Shown: positions 35,906 to 44,288 of the stretch, one piece after another
Layout of the letters: each line of letters opens with the position of its first letter
Numbering within the stretch: the first letter of the stretch is position 1
Assembly (NCBI RefSeq): GCF_026126425.1
Contig: NZ_JAFMPW010000004.1
Location: 1-64,000, forward strand
Direction of reading: 5' to 3'
From: Muriicola sp. Z0-33
Lineage (GTDB): Bacteria > Bacteroidota > Bacteroidia > Flavobacteriales > Flavobacteriaceae
DNA length: 64,000 bases
Made by a program: the position numbers and the translations under genes
Notes under the pieces: model-generated
Database searches by the model: none
Told to the model about the DNA's origin: nothing
Seen by the model: the letters and a program-made list of their open reading frames with translations, nothing else

Positions 35906-36232
35906 CTATTTAAGCTTTTTGTTGTTCTGATGCCTGTCGTGATCCCTTTCTGTTTTCACTTCCAGTTTTTGATCAAAAGCCTTTTGGAGATCCACACCAG
36001 TCTGGTTGGCCAGACACAAAACTACAAATAGCACATCTGCCAGTTCTTCCCCCAGATCTTTCCCTTTGTCGGATTCCTTCTCACTTTGCTCCCCGTAGCG
36101 CCTTGAGATAATGCGGGCAACTTCGCCAACTTCTTCTGTTAGCTGTGCCATATTGGTGAGTTCGTTAAAATAGCGAACTCCGTGTTCTTTGATCCATTTA
36201 TCTACCGCCAACTGCGCGTTTTGCAAGTTCAT
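35906..36232 (-). CDS. MazG-like nucleotide pyrophosphohydrolase
   Basis: A 108-residue all-alpha NTP pyrophosphatase of the MazG/iMazG type. The metal-binding pattern ExxE...ExxD is visible as LTEEVGEVARIISRRYGE (about 31-48) and DLGEELADVLFVVLCLANQTG (split over residues 61-81). Such enzymes clean up non-canonical nucleotides. Its start codon overlaps the dtd stop by 4 nt, so it is translated as part of the rsgA-dtd-mazG string. Confidence 0.88.
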   Translation of the reverse strand: MNLQNAQLAVDKWIKEHGVRYFNELTNMAQLTEEVGEVARIISRRYGEQSEKESDKGKDLGEELADVLFVVLCLANQTGVDLQKAFDQKLEVKTERDHDRHQNNKKLK

Positions 36233-36684
36233 ATATCCTTGTTTTTTGAGTCTATAATTATTGTAACAGGGCCATCGTTTAGCAAGGCTACCTTCATATC
36301 TGCCCCAAAAATACCCGTTCCTACCTTCTTTCCCAGTGCCATTTGTAGTTGCCCGACGAACTGTTCGTAAAGAGGAATTGCAATATCTGGTTTGGAAGCC
36401 TTTATATATGATGGTCTGTTACCCTTTTTAGTTGATGCATGTAGGGTAAACTGACTCACCACAAGGGCTTCCCCATCAATTTCGAGCAACGACCTGTTCA
36501 TCACCCCTTCACTATCATTAAATATTCTAAGGTTAATAATTTTTCTGCAAAGCCAGTCTATATCCTCTTTAGAATCGGCATCTTCAATCCCCAATAATAT
36601 AAGCAAACCTTGATTAATTTGAGAAGTCACTTCTTCGTCCACTGTTACACTGGCCCTGGAAACTCTTTGCAAAACTACTCTCAT
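36229..36684 (-). CDS. dtd: D-aminoacyl-tRNA deacylase
   Basis: A 151-residue enzyme that hydrolyses D-aminoacyl-tRNA (and glycyl-tRNA-Ala), protecting translation. Family motifs are the opening MRVVLQRVSRASVTV, the SQFTLHASTKKGNRPSY motif (about 77-93) and the C-terminal NDGPVTIIIDS (about 135-145) containing the Gly-Pro cross-subunit pair (GPVT) that excludes L-aminoacyl groups. It overlaps rsgA by 4 nt upstream and the MazG-like gene by 4 nt downstream. Confidence 0.96.
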   Translation of the reverse strand: MRVVLQRVSRASVTVDEEVTSQINQGLLILLGIEDADSKEDIDWLCRKIINLRIFNDSEGVMNRSLLEIDGEALVVSQFTLHASTKKGNRPSYIKASKPDIAIPLYEQFVGQLQMALGKKVGTGIFGADMKVALLNDGPVTIIIDSKNKDI

Positions 36685-37631
36685 ATGCCTTCGTAATTAT
36701 CAATCCTATAGGTATCATCTTCCCCGGTCACCATCTGGATATAACTATTATAACGGCTCCATGATATTGTATCCTGTTCAAGGGCTGCCTTAACCGCACA
36801 TTTTGGCTCATCCAAATGCAGGCAGTTATTAAATTTACATTCGCCCTTTAGTGCAAACAATTCCGGAAAATAGTCTCCAATTTCATCTTTTTCCATATCC
36901 ACAATCCCAAATCCTTTTATACCCGGGGTATCTATTATCCTCGCACCAAATTCCAGATCAAACATTTCAGCAAATGTTGTGGTATGCTGGCCTTGCAGAT
37001 GTTGTTCAGATATTTTTTCTGTTTTTAAATCCAAATGCGGCGCAATATTATTTAACAAAGTTGTTTTACCCACCCCGGAATGCCCCGCAAACATGCTGGT
37101 TTTATCCTCCATAAGTGCTTTAACTTTGTCCACATTCTTTCCTGTCTTAGCCGAAATACCAATGCACTGATAACCGACTTCCCTGTAGAGGGCAGCGAGA
37201 TATTTCACCTCAGTCAATTCGTCTTTGGTATAGGTATCAATTTTATTGAAAAGCAAAATAGCGGGGATATCGTATGCTTCCGAAGTAGCTAAAAACCGGT
37301 CTATAAATATGGTATATGTTTTGGGGTTATTTAAGGTGATTAGTAAAAAAACCTGATCAATATTGGCGGCAATGATATGTGTTTGTTTGGAAAGCTTTAC
37401 AGATTTACGAATTATATAGTTTTTACGATCAACAATATCAGAAATGACACCAATGGTCTCATCACCGGCCGATTCTAATTGAAAAACAACAACATCTCCC
37501 ACAGCCACGGGATTAGTACTTTTGATACCTTTAATACGAAACTTTCCTTTAATTCTACAATCATAGGCTACGCCATCATCGGTTTTTACGGAGTACCAGC
37601 TTCCTGTAGACTTATAAACAATTCCTTGCAT
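36681..37631 (-). CDS. rsgA: Small-ribosomal-subunit biogenesis GTPase RsgA
   Basis: A circularly permuted GTPase that checks 30S maturation. The order is an OB fold (about 1-65), G4 LLFNKIDTY (near 125), G1 GHSGVGKTTLLNNI (near 183), G3 DTPGIKGFG (near 234), and then a zinc-binding region CKFNNCLHLDEPKCAVK (near 263-280). Permutation with G4 before G1 is the hallmark of this family. The start at 37631 (MQGIVYKSTG) begins the OB domain; a frame start 16 codons earlier at 37679 has no support. It heads the dtd/mazG run. Confidence 0.95.
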   Translation of the reverse strand: MQGIVYKSTGSWYSVKTDDGVAYDCRIKGKFRIKGIKSTNPVAVGDVVVFQLESAGDETIGVISDIVDRKNYIIRKSVKLSKQTHIIAANIDQVFLLITLNNPKTYTIFIDRFLATSEAYDIPAILLFNKIDTYTKDELTEVKYLAALYREVGYQCIGISAKTGKNVDKVKALMEDKTSMFAGHSGVGKTTLLNNIAPHLDLKTEKISEQHLQGQHTTTFAEMFDLEFGARIIDTPGIKGFGIVDMEKDEIGDYFPELFALKGECKFNNCLHLDEPKCAVKAALEQDTISWSRYNSYIQMVTGEDDTYRIDNYEGI

Positions 37632-37733
37632 TATCTGTTGGCATTTCTCTGCAAAGTAACAATAATCCTGTAATGCCATCCGTTATCTTCGTGATCTTAA
37701 CGCCTTATTTATATTTAATTAAACCATATTATT

Positions 37734-38171
37734 ATGAAAAAAATTATTTTTATCGCTTTTGTTACCCTTGCAGCTACATTGGATATCAATGCACAGCAGT
37801 TTAAAGTTATTACCAGTGTAGAGTCTATTGTACCAAATGGCCTTGGTAGATCAAGGATAATTAATGCTATGGAAGAGAAAGATTACAGGGAGTATACCAG
37901 TGTTCAGACCGAGGATGACAACACCCGAAACAAGTCGGACAGAGGTGACATCCGGGTAAAGAACTTTGAAGAGACCAAGTTGCTGAATTTCTTCAATATT
38001 GGTGGTATTCGTTTTCAAAATATTGCTGCCAATGATTCATTGATCACTTCTATGATCAATGATATGATAGCCAACGGATGGGAACTTGCATTTGTCACAA
38101 GTGCAGTAGAAAGTGCCGGGAAAGGTGATGGAAATGGTATTTTTATAACCAGATATATCTTTAAGAAATAG
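37734..38171 (+). CDS. Secreted hypothetical protein, 145 residues
   Basis: A small exported protein with signal peptide (about 1-20, MKKIIFIAFVTLAATLDINA). The mature part has no Cys, begins QQFKVITSVESIVPNGLGRS and contains IGGIRFQNIAANDSLITSMI and a C-terminal GNGIFITRYIFKK. The pattern MxxNGWELAFVTS resembles domains of the DUF4177 kind, but I cannot confirm this. Function unknown. It is the only plus-strand gene in this part and ends at a strong two-way terminator. Confidence 0.72.
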   Translation: MKKIIFIAFVTLAATLDINAQQFKVITSVESIVPNGLGRSRIINAMEEKDYREYTSVQTEDDNTRNKSDRGDIRVKNFEETKLLNFFNIGGIRFQNIAANDSLITSMINDMIANGWELAFVTSAVESAGKGDGNGIFITRYIFKK

Positions 38172-38192
38172 GAGCTTAGCTCTTAGAAAACA

Positions 38193-38238
38193 AAACGGTT
38201 CAAATTATCTGCCTACAATAAGATAATTTGAACCGTTT
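38193..38238. terminator. Bidirectional terminator hairpin
   Basis: A perfect 18-bp inverted repeat (38193-38210 with 38221-38238) with 10-nt loop GCCTACAATA. Its arms end in AAA and TTT, followed by T-rich sequence on the plus side and A-rich sequence on the other. It lies exactly between the convergent stops at 38171 and 38259 and can terminate both. Confidence 0.85.
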
Positions 38239-38258
38239 ATTATTTTAATGCTTACTTT

Positions 38259-38933
38259 CTAATCCTGAATAACAATACGACCTCCTGCAAGCGTATTTTT
38301 GTTTACTTCTCTTGGATTACCATAAACGTATACATCGCCACCGGCCCTTACATTTATATCTACCTTCTCAGATGCATGCAGTTCTGCTTCCCCTCCAGCG
38401 GATATTTTAACGCTAGCCACCTGAGTTTTAAGATCACGACCTTCAAATATTCCGCCAGTATTTAAGACGACAACCTGGTTAGTAGCAATGCCAGAAGCTT
38501 CAACAATACCACCGGTAACAGCTCTAACATCAACATTCTCTACTTCCATACCAATCTTGATCCTGGCTCCTTCCTGAGCCCGGAGTTCAATGCTATTTTG
38601 TGCTATTAACTCATTACCCACAATTTTGGCTCCCTCATTTCCATCGATAATATCAAGGTGTTTATAATATACTTCAATCATGGTATCCTCACCCCGGAAT
38701 TTCTTCTCGAGTTCCATACGCAGTTTTAAAGTGCCATCTTTATTCACAAATTTTATATCGTAAACATTGTCTCCTTTGATCAGAATTCTGTTCTCATCAG
38801 ATTTAATGAGGTTTACTTCTATAAGATCAAAGACCTTAATTTTATTGAAATCGCCAACTTCTTTATCAATTGTGCGTTGAGCAACTACATTCAGCGCTAC
38901 TAAAAACAAGCAGAGCGTTACTACTTTTTTCAT
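38259..38933 (-). CDS. Secreted DUF2807 (putative auto-transporter adhesin head GIN) protein
   Basis: A 224-residue exported protein. After a signal peptide (about 1-18, MKKVVTLCLFLVALNVVA) the chain carries the right-handed beta-helix-like repeats of DUF2807, seen as periodic segments: IVGNELIAQNSIELRAQEGA, VDVRAVTGGIVEASG, VVVLNTGGIFEGRDL and VDINVRAGGDVYVYGNP. The role is unknown; the domain name reflects similarity to adhesin heads. I start at 38933 because it begins the signal peptide. A second protein of this family is encoded at 48291. Confidence 0.85.
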   Translation of the reverse strand: MKKVVTLCLFLVALNVVAQRTIDKEVGDFNKIKVFDLIEVNLIKSDENRILIKGDNVYDIKFVNKDGTLKLRMELEKKFRGEDTMIEVYYKHLDIIDGNEGAKIVGNELIAQNSIELRAQEGARIKIGMEVENVDVRAVTGGIVEASGIATNQVVVLNTGGIFEGRDLKTQVASVKISAGGEAELHASEKVDINVRAGGDVYVYGNPREVNKNTLAGGRIVIQD

Positions 38934-39014
38934 TGTCATAATATTTAAAGTTCTTAGAAAAGACAATCAATGGCTCTGAATGTTACAGTTTTAGTTAAAA
39001 ATATTTGTTGAAAT

Positions 39015-40097
39015 TCAGGCCTGTATGATCTTTTCCTGATGATTTATAGATTCCTGATGTATGGCCTTAAACATTCTCAAAACAAATTCTTCACTAAGGC
39101 CTTTAGATTCCCCTTCAAGAATCATTTTGCCTAAAATTGCATTCCATCTGTTGGTTTGCAATACTGCTACGTTCTTTTGTTTCTTGAGGGTTCCTATTCC
39201 GTCTGCCACTTTCATCCTTTTAGCAAGGGTTTCTATTAACTGATGGTCAATTACATCGATCTGAGCTCTGAGATTACTCAATTTTGCGTTGTACTCTGCT
39301 TCCTGGTCTGTCTCCTTTCTAATTTTAAGATCTTCCATAATCTGAACTAATGCTTTAGGGGTTACCTGTTGGGCAGCATCGCTCCAGGCGTTGTCAGGAT
39401 CATTATGAGTCTCTATCATCAATCCGTCAAAATTTAGGTCCAATGCCATCTGCGATACATCAAAAATCATTTCTCTTTTCCCGGTAATATGTGAAGGATC
39501 GTTGATCAGTGGCAGATCGGGAAACTTTGATTGCAACTCAATTGCCATTTGCCATTCCGGAATGTTTCTGTACTTAGATTTCTCATAAGTAGAGAATCCC
39601 CTGTGTATGACCCCCAGTTTTTTTATGTCGGAAGAATGAAGGCGTTCTACAGCTCCCAACCATAGAGAAAGATCAGGATTAACAGGATTTTTAACCAAAA
39701 CAATCTTATCTGTTCCCTTCAGGGCATCCGCAATTTCCTGTACAATAAACGGACTAACAGTAGACCGGGCACCTATCCACAATAAATCTATATCGTGCTC
39801 CAGCGCAAGATCTACATGTGCTCTGTTGGCAACTTCGGTGGCCGTTTTAAGTCCTGTTTCCTCTTTCACCTTCTGCAACCATTTTAAACCTATGGCTCCA
39901 ACACCTTCAAAATTTCCCGGCCGTGTCCGTGGTTTCCAGATGCCTGCCCGATAATAGTTAACATCTGTATCTTTCAGCTCCTCCGCAATATGCAGCACCT
40001 GCTCCTCCGTTTCTGCACTACATGGCCCGGCAATGACCAAAGGGTGTGGTAAGTTCATCTCATCTAACCAACTCCTCATTTCTTTTGAATTCTCCAT
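39015..40097 (-). CDS. Bifunctional DAHP synthase / chorismate mutase
   Basis: A 360-residue fusion. Residues about 1-260 are a class Ibeta-type DAHP synthase, the entry enzyme of the shikimate pathway (PLVIAGPCSAETEEQVLHIA near 19, GIWKPRTRPGNFEGVG near 52, and INDPSHITGKREMI near 199). Residues about 268-355 form an AroQ-type chorismate mutase (LSNLRAQIDVIDHQLIETLA and KRMKVADGIGTLKKQ). Catalytic domains in this order are known in Bacteroidota and allow prephenate or chorismate feedback through the mutase domain. It is the last gene of the attenuator-controlled operon, 9 bp after tyrA. Confidence 0.95.
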   Translation of the reverse strand: MENSKEMRSWLDEMNLPHPLVIAGPCSAETEEQVLHIAEELKDTDVNYYRAGIWKPRTRPGNFEGVGAIGLKWLQKVKEETGLKTATEVANRAHVDLALEHDIDLLWIGARSTVSPFIVQEIADALKGTDKIVLVKNPVNPDLSLWLGAVERLHSSDIKKLGVIHRGFSTYEKSKYRNIPEWQMAIELQSKFPDLPLINDPSHITGKREMIFDVSQMALDLNFDGLMIETHNDPDNAWSDAAQQVTPKALVQIMEDLKIRKETDQEAEYNAKLSNLRAQIDVIDHQLIETLAKRMKVADGIGTLKKQKNVAVLQTNRWNAILGKMILEGESKGLSEEFVLRMFKAIHQESINHQEKIIQA

Positions 40098-40106
40098 TTT
40101 CTAATA

Positions 40107-40967
40107 CTATTGTTTGTTAAGTGGTATTCCTTTTAAAATTTCTTTAATCTTATTTGTGTTGTTCATTTCGTTATAAATTCCCTCGTAATCATCGGTCAGG
40201 AGTTTTTTCTTAAACGCTTCAAGATTTTGAATGTATTCTTCCAGAGTTTCTATGACATTCACTTTATTTTGTTCAAAAATTGGCGTCCACATGTCTGGCG
40301 AACTTTTGGCCAAACGAACCGTACTTTCAAACCCACTTCCGGCCATATCAAAAATGTCGCGCTCATTCTTTTCTTTTTCAATGACGGTTTTGCCCAACAT
40401 AAATGAACTTATATGCGATAAATGTGATACATAGGCTATGTGTTTGTCATGCGCTTCAGGATTCATATAGCGAATCCGCATTCCCATTTCCCTAAATAGC
40501 TCCAGTGCCTTTTCCTGCAATTTAAAAGCAGTTTTTTCTACTTCACAAATAATGTTCGTCTTGCCTTCGAATAGACCATCAATGGCAGCAGTGGGTCCTG
40601 AAAATTCTGTTCCGGAAATAGGGTGGCAGGCCAAAAAATTGCGCCTTCTGGGATGATCACTTATGGTTTGGCAAATCAGGGCCTTTGTAGAGCCCGCATC
40701 AATAACCACAGTGTCATCGTTAATTTGGTCCAGGATTTTTGGAATTTCAGCTACCACTGCATCTACCGGGACTCCAACAATTACGATATCGGCCCGGGCA
40801 AGATCGCTATACTCGGCGATTTCATCAACGAGTTTTAAGCTCATCGCCTCTTCCAGGTGAGCCGCATTATTATCTATACCCATGATTCTGACATCGGGGT
40901 GTATCCTTCTGATGTCTCTCGCCATGGAGCCTCCAATTAACCCGATACCAACTATAAATACATTCAT
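40107..40967 (-). CDS. tyrA: Prephenate dehydrogenase
   Basis: A 286-residue NAD(P)-dependent enzyme converting prephenate to 4-hydroxyphenylpyruvate for tyrosine. The Rossmann motif is VGIGLIGGSMARDI (about 6-19). Prephenate-binding residues appear in ACHPISGTEFSGP (His near 113) and in HDKHIAYVSHLSHISSF near 183. There is no ACT or chorismate mutase domain, so feedback control is not built in; the mutase is fused to the DAHP synthase encoded next. It starts 19 bp after the aminotransferase stop. Confidence 0.93.
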   Translation of the reverse strand: MNVFIVGIGLIGGSMARDIRRIHPDVRIMGIDNNAAHLEEAMSLKLVDEIAEYSDLARADIVIVGVPVDAVVAEIPKILDQINDDTVVIDAGSTKALICQTISDHPRRRNFLACHPISGTEFSGPTAAIDGLFEGKTNIICEVEKTAFKLQEKALELFREMGMRIRYMNPEAHDKHIAYVSHLSHISSFMLGKTVIEKEKNERDIFDMAGSGFESTVRLAKSSPDMWTPIFEQNKVNVIETLEEYIQNLEAFKKKLLTDDYEGIYNEMNNTNKIKEILKGIPLNKQ

Positions 40968-40986
40968 TTCTTTGAGATAAACTGGT

Positions 40987-42138
40987 TTAATTATCGAACC
41001 GATTTATTGCTTCTTTGATTTTATCTTCCTCAATACAAAGGGAAAACCTGATATATCCTTCTCCATTGGAACCAAAAATAGTGCCCGGAGAAATAAAGAT
41101 GTCTTTCTCATATAAAACCCGATCAATAAACGCCTCTGCTTTGCTGGCATTTACTGGTAATTTGGCCCATACAAACATCCCTACAGCACCCTTGTCATAG
41201 GTGCAGTTTAACTTATCTGCCAATTGGTACATCAGGGTTCTTCTGGAATTATAAACTTCATCCATAGATTCGAACCATTTAGGGCCACTTTTTAAGGCTT
41301 CTATAGCTCCTCTTTGTATCCCGTAAAACATCCCGGAATCCATATTGCTCTTAACCTTAAGTACCGCCGATATATGCCTTTCATTGCCCACAACCATTCC
41401 AATCCGCCATCCTGCCATATTAAAAGTTTTGCTAAGAGAGTTCAACTCAAGCGCAACATCTTTAGCACCTTCTATCCCCAGGAGGCTAAGTGGATTGGTT
41501 CCCAGTACAAAACTATAAGGGTTGTCGTTTATCAGTAAGATGTTATTTCTCCTGGCAAAGGCTACAAGCTCAGACAACTGAGAATTATCTGCCTGTGCCC
41601 CTGTAGGCATGTGAGGGTAATTTACCCACATAAGTTTAACGGCATCGAGATTTTGTTGCTCTAACAACTGCAGATCGGGAAACCATCCCTTCTCTGCCGT
41701 CAGATCGTATAATACAGGGTCTCCTCCAACTAATTTCGTCACAGAAGTATAAGTAGGATATCCAGGATTTGGAATTAACACTTTATCTCCCTCATTGATA
41801 AAAGCCATGCTTATATGCATGATACCTTCCTTAGATCCCATCAATGGCAATACTTCCTTATCTGGTTCGATACCTACATCAAATTTTAATTTATAAAAAT
41901 CTGCTATAGCGGTTCTAAGTTCTGGTAATCCCTGATAGCTCTGATACTGATGAGCATTGGGATGCAATACAGCATCTACCAGGCAATTAATCACAGCTGC
42001 CGGAGGCGCAAGATCCGGACTCCCGATACCCATATTTATTATTGGCCTGCCCTTACTAATAAGTTCACGTACTTCTCTGAGTTTTTTAGAGAAGTAGTAC
42101 TCTTCCACGGTATTTAACCTGTTTGCCAATTTGATCAT
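40987..42138 (-). CDS. Class I/II PLP aminotransferase (aromatic or aspartate type)
   Basis: A 383-residue fold-type I aminotransferase. Cofactor sites are NPGYPTYTSV (near 125), NDNPYSFV (near 204) and the Schiff-base Lys in LNSLSKTFNMAGWRIG (near 232-247), with Arg near the C terminus in YIRFSLCIEE. Being flanked by pheA and tyrA, it most likely transaminates phenylpyruvate and 4-hydroxyphenylpyruvate, or prephenate; the exact substrate is not readable. It overlaps the pheA stop by 4 nt. Confidence 0.88.
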   Translation of the reverse strand: MIKLANRLNTVEEYYFSKKLREVRELISKGRPIINMGIGSPDLAPPAAVINCLVDAVLHPNAHQYQSYQGLPELRTAIADFYKLKFDVGIEPDKEVLPLMGSKEGIMHISMAFINEGDKVLIPNPGYPTYTSVTKLVGGDPVLYDLTAEKGWFPDLQLLEQQNLDAVKLMWVNYPHMPTGAQADNSQLSELVAFARRNNILLINDNPYSFVLGTNPLSLLGIEGAKDVALELNSLSKTFNMAGWRIGMVVGNERHISAVLKVKSNMDSGMFYGIQRGAIEALKSGPKWFESMDEVYNSRRTLMYQLADKLNCTYDKGAVGMFVWAKLPVNASKAEAFIDRVLYEKDIFISPGTIFGSNGEGYIRFSLCIEEDKIKEAINRFDN

Positions 42139-42962
42139 ATCCGCGCGTTTTTATACTCTCCCAATACCTTAAATTCCTCCGACATAATATCCAAAAGAGA
42201 TTTTGCCTTGGCGAAATGTTCGTAGGTCTCGAATGTTACATCCACAAAAAAGGCATATTTCCATGGTGTCTCAATAATGGGAAGTGATTGAATTTTAGTC
42301 AGGTTTAAATTGCAGTCGCTCATAACATTCAATACCGTCGCTAAACTTCCCCGTTTATGATCGGTGATAAACCGCAGGGAGGCCTTATTAATTTGTTCTT
42401 TAGGTAATTCCTTATTCTGTGTTTTGATTATAATAAAGCGAGTGGCATTATTTTTAATTGTTTGTATTTCGGATGCAATAATTTCTAAATCATATAATTC
42501 TGCAGCCACCTTTGGTGCAATCGCGGCAACTCCCCTTAACTTATTCTCCTGAATTCTCTTCGCTGTCTCCGCAGTATCCACATCCTCCACCATTTTGATG
42601 TGGGGCTGGGTCTTCAGGTATTCCCGGCATTGCAAAAGTGCCATAGGATGAGACCTGACTTCGGATATATCATCTAATTGCTGACCATTTAAAACCATCA
42701 TGTTATGATGAATATTTAAATAGTGCTCGCCGATTATATGAAGATTGTTGTGATAGACCAGCGCATAATTCGGAATTATAGAACCGGCTATCGAATTTTC
42801 TATAGCCATAACCGCTTTATCTGCTTTGTTAGTGAGCAGCTCATCAACCATTTCATGAAACGACAGGCATTCTACCAAATCTATCTCATCACCAAAGTAC
42901 TCCAGTGCCACCTGATGGTGGTTAGATCCCTTGATTCCCTGAATGGCAATACGTTTTTTCAA
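42135..42962 (-). CDS. pheA: Prephenate dehydratase
   Basis: A 275-residue monofunctional enzyme converting prephenate to phenylpyruvate. The catalytic domain (about 1-180) opens RIAIQGIKGSNHHQVALEYF and has AVMAIENSIAGSIIPNY (about 55-71) and the TRF motif KNNATRFIII (near 167). An ACT domain (about 190-270) carries the Phe-feedback signature, ASLRFITDHKRGSLATVLNV with ESRP replaced by IQSLPIIETPWKYAFFVD. It is the first structural gene after a Phe/Tyr-rich leader and terminator, so it is probably under attenuation. Confidence 0.94.
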   Translation of the reverse strand: MKKRIAIQGIKGSNHHQVALEYFGDEIDLVECLSFHEMVDELLTNKADKAVMAIENSIAGSIIPNYALVYHNNLHIIGEHYLNIHHNMMVLNGQQLDDISEVRSHPMALLQCREYLKTQPHIKMVEDVDTAETAKRIQENKLRGVAAIAPKVAAELYDLEIIASEIQTIKNNATRFIIIKTQNKELPKEQINKASLRFITDHKRGSLATVLNVMSDCNLNLTKIQSLPIIETPWKYAFFVDVTFETYEHFAKAKSLLDIMSEEFKVLGEYKNARI

Positions 42963-42978
42963 AATTCAATTTTATTCA

Positions 42979-43008
42979 ATAAAAAAGTCCCGTTTTTTAC
43001 GGGACTTT
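42979..43008 (-). terminator. Attenuator terminator before pheA
   Basis: The minus strand forms AAAGTCCCG (43008-43000), loop TAAAAAA, CGGGACTTT (42992-42984), followed by TTTATT: a perfect 9-bp stem with a T-run. It ends about 16 nt before the pheA ATG, so full termination would prevent expression of the whole operon. Its 5' arm AGTCCCG (43006-43000) is also complementary to CGGGACT at 43045-43039 near the end of the leader ORF, giving the alternative antiterminator. Confidence 0.88.
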
Positions 43009-43031
43009 ATATTGTGTGGTTATATCAAATA

Positions 43032-43103
43032 CTACAACAGTCCCGCGCTTCTCTTAAAAAAGAAGTAAAAATAGAAACCGTTCCAGAAAAAATTACGTGT
43101 CAT
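43032..43103 (-). CDS. Phe/Tyr-rich leader peptide of the pheA attenuator
   Basis: A 23-codon ORF, too short for routine gene calling. It starts with ATG at 43103 and residues 1-16 read MTRNFFWNGFYFYFFF; the last seven are KRSAGLL, then TAG at 43032. It contains seven Phe, two Tyr and one Trp. Codons 14-16 are consecutive Phe codons. The segment CGGGACT (43045-43039), in codons 20-22, can pair with the 5' arm of the terminator 32 nt downstream. A ribosome stalled for lack of Phe-tRNA would leave it free (antitermination); one that reaches the stop would cover it (termination). This is the textbook attenuation layout. Confidence 0.85.
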   Translation of the reverse strand: MTRNFFWNGFYFYFFFKRSAGLL

Positions 43104-43370
43104 TTTATTATAAATCTTCGGCTAAGGTAAATATTTAATTTAAAAATCAAATTTTATGGGCATCTTTTTTTGATTCCTTTTGTTATCTACTTGTTCTTTG
43201 TAGAATTCTTCGGAGAAAATGTTCTTTATTGAGAATAATGAATTTATAAGCCAACATAATTTTCCTTACTTAGCAGTCATAGCGTTTGGAATATGATATA
43301 ATTTGAAAGGCTTTCAACGTCCATTTAGGAATTATACCAGCTCATTGTTTATTTTTACAAAAAAACCTCA

Positions 43371-44267
43371 ATGTCTATTTCGGTTAAGAACATAAGCAAA
43401 TCTTTTGGGTCTCAAAAAGTGCTAAATGCCATTTCCTTTGAGATTAAAAAAGGAGAAATTGTCGGTTTTCTGGGGCCCAATGGCGCCGGAAAATCTACCT
43501 TAATGAAAATCCTTACCACCTATAGTACGGCAGATGAGGGAGAAGCTTTTGTTAATGATTATGGGGTATTGGAAGCACCCCTGAGTGTTAAAAAGAGTAT
43601 CGGATACCTTCCTGAACACAACCCGCTTTATCTGGAAATGTATGTAAAGGAATATCTTGCTTTTAATGCCGATGTATACAATGTTCCGAAAAATCATATT
43701 AGTGATGTCATAGAACAAACGGGCTTAAAACCCGAAGCACATAAAAAAATAGGTCAATTATCAAAGGGGTACAGGCAAAGAGTAGGTTTAGCTGCCGCTA
43801 TGCTCCATAACCCGGAAGTACTTATTCTTGATGAACCCACCACCGGGTTAGACCCTAACCAACTTCTGGAGATCCGTAAATTAATCAGGGAAATTGGTAA
43901 GGAAAAGACCATCTTATTATCTACACATATAATGAAAGAAGTTGAGGCCGTTTGTGAACGGGTCATTATAATAAATAAAGGCGAGCTGGTAGCAGATAAG
44001 AAATTAAGTGAGCTACGGGAAGACGAAGAACAAATCATAGAGGTGGAGTTCGATTACCGGGTAGAAGAGGCCTTGCTTTCTAAACTCCCAAAGGTGACCC
44101 ATGTTACAAATATTGGTGGCTTTCATTATGAAATCACCTTTAATTCCTCAAAGGATATGAGGCCAGTGGTGTTCGACTTTGCCCACGATAACGAGTTAAA
44201 AACCCTGCAATTGAGCAGAAAAAGCAAGAACCTGGAGAGTTTGTTTTCAGAGCTTACCAATAATTAA
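43371..44267 (+). CDS. gldA: Gliding motility ABC transporter ATPase GldA
   Basis: A 298-residue ABC ATPase. Walker A is GPNGAGKS (35-42), the signature LSKGYRQRVGLA (about 134-145), Walker B VLILDEPTTGLDP (about 153-165) and the H-loop LLSTHIMKEV near 186-195. The C-terminal about 90 residues are the extension seen in GldA and related ATPases. In Flavobacterium GldA works with membrane proteins GldF and GldG, whose genes are not in this window. A generic ABC ATPase cannot be fully excluded, but similarity in length and segments such as GYLPEHNPLYLEMYVKEYL supports GldA. Confidence 0.88.
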   Translation: MSISVKNISKSFGSQKVLNAISFEIKKGEIVGFLGPNGAGKSTLMKILTTYSTADEGEAFVNDYGVLEAPLSVKKSIGYLPEHNPLYLEMYVKEYLAFNADVYNVPKNHISDVIEQTGLKPEAHKKIGQLSKGYRQRVGLAAAMLHNPEVLILDEPTTGLDPNQLLEIRKLIREIGKEKTILLSTHIMKEVEAVCERVIIINKGELVADKKLSELREDEEQIIEVEFDYRVEEALLSKLPKVTHVTNIGGFHYEITFNSSKDMRPVVFDFAHDNELKTLQLSRKSKNLESLFSELTNN

Positions 44268-44288
44268 GCAATAGCCCCTGCCTTGCTT

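Larger units (their letters stand above)
42963..43370. other. Intergenic region holding the pheA attenuator
   Basis: Of these 408 bp, 42979-43103 hold the attenuator (leader peptide, antiterminator segment and terminator, listed separately). From 43104 to 43370 the sequence is AT-rich and must contain the divergent promoters for pheA and gldA. I found no perfect TAnnTTTG element there; the best minus-strand match is AATATTTAC near 43130, two bases off. Confidence 0.6.
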
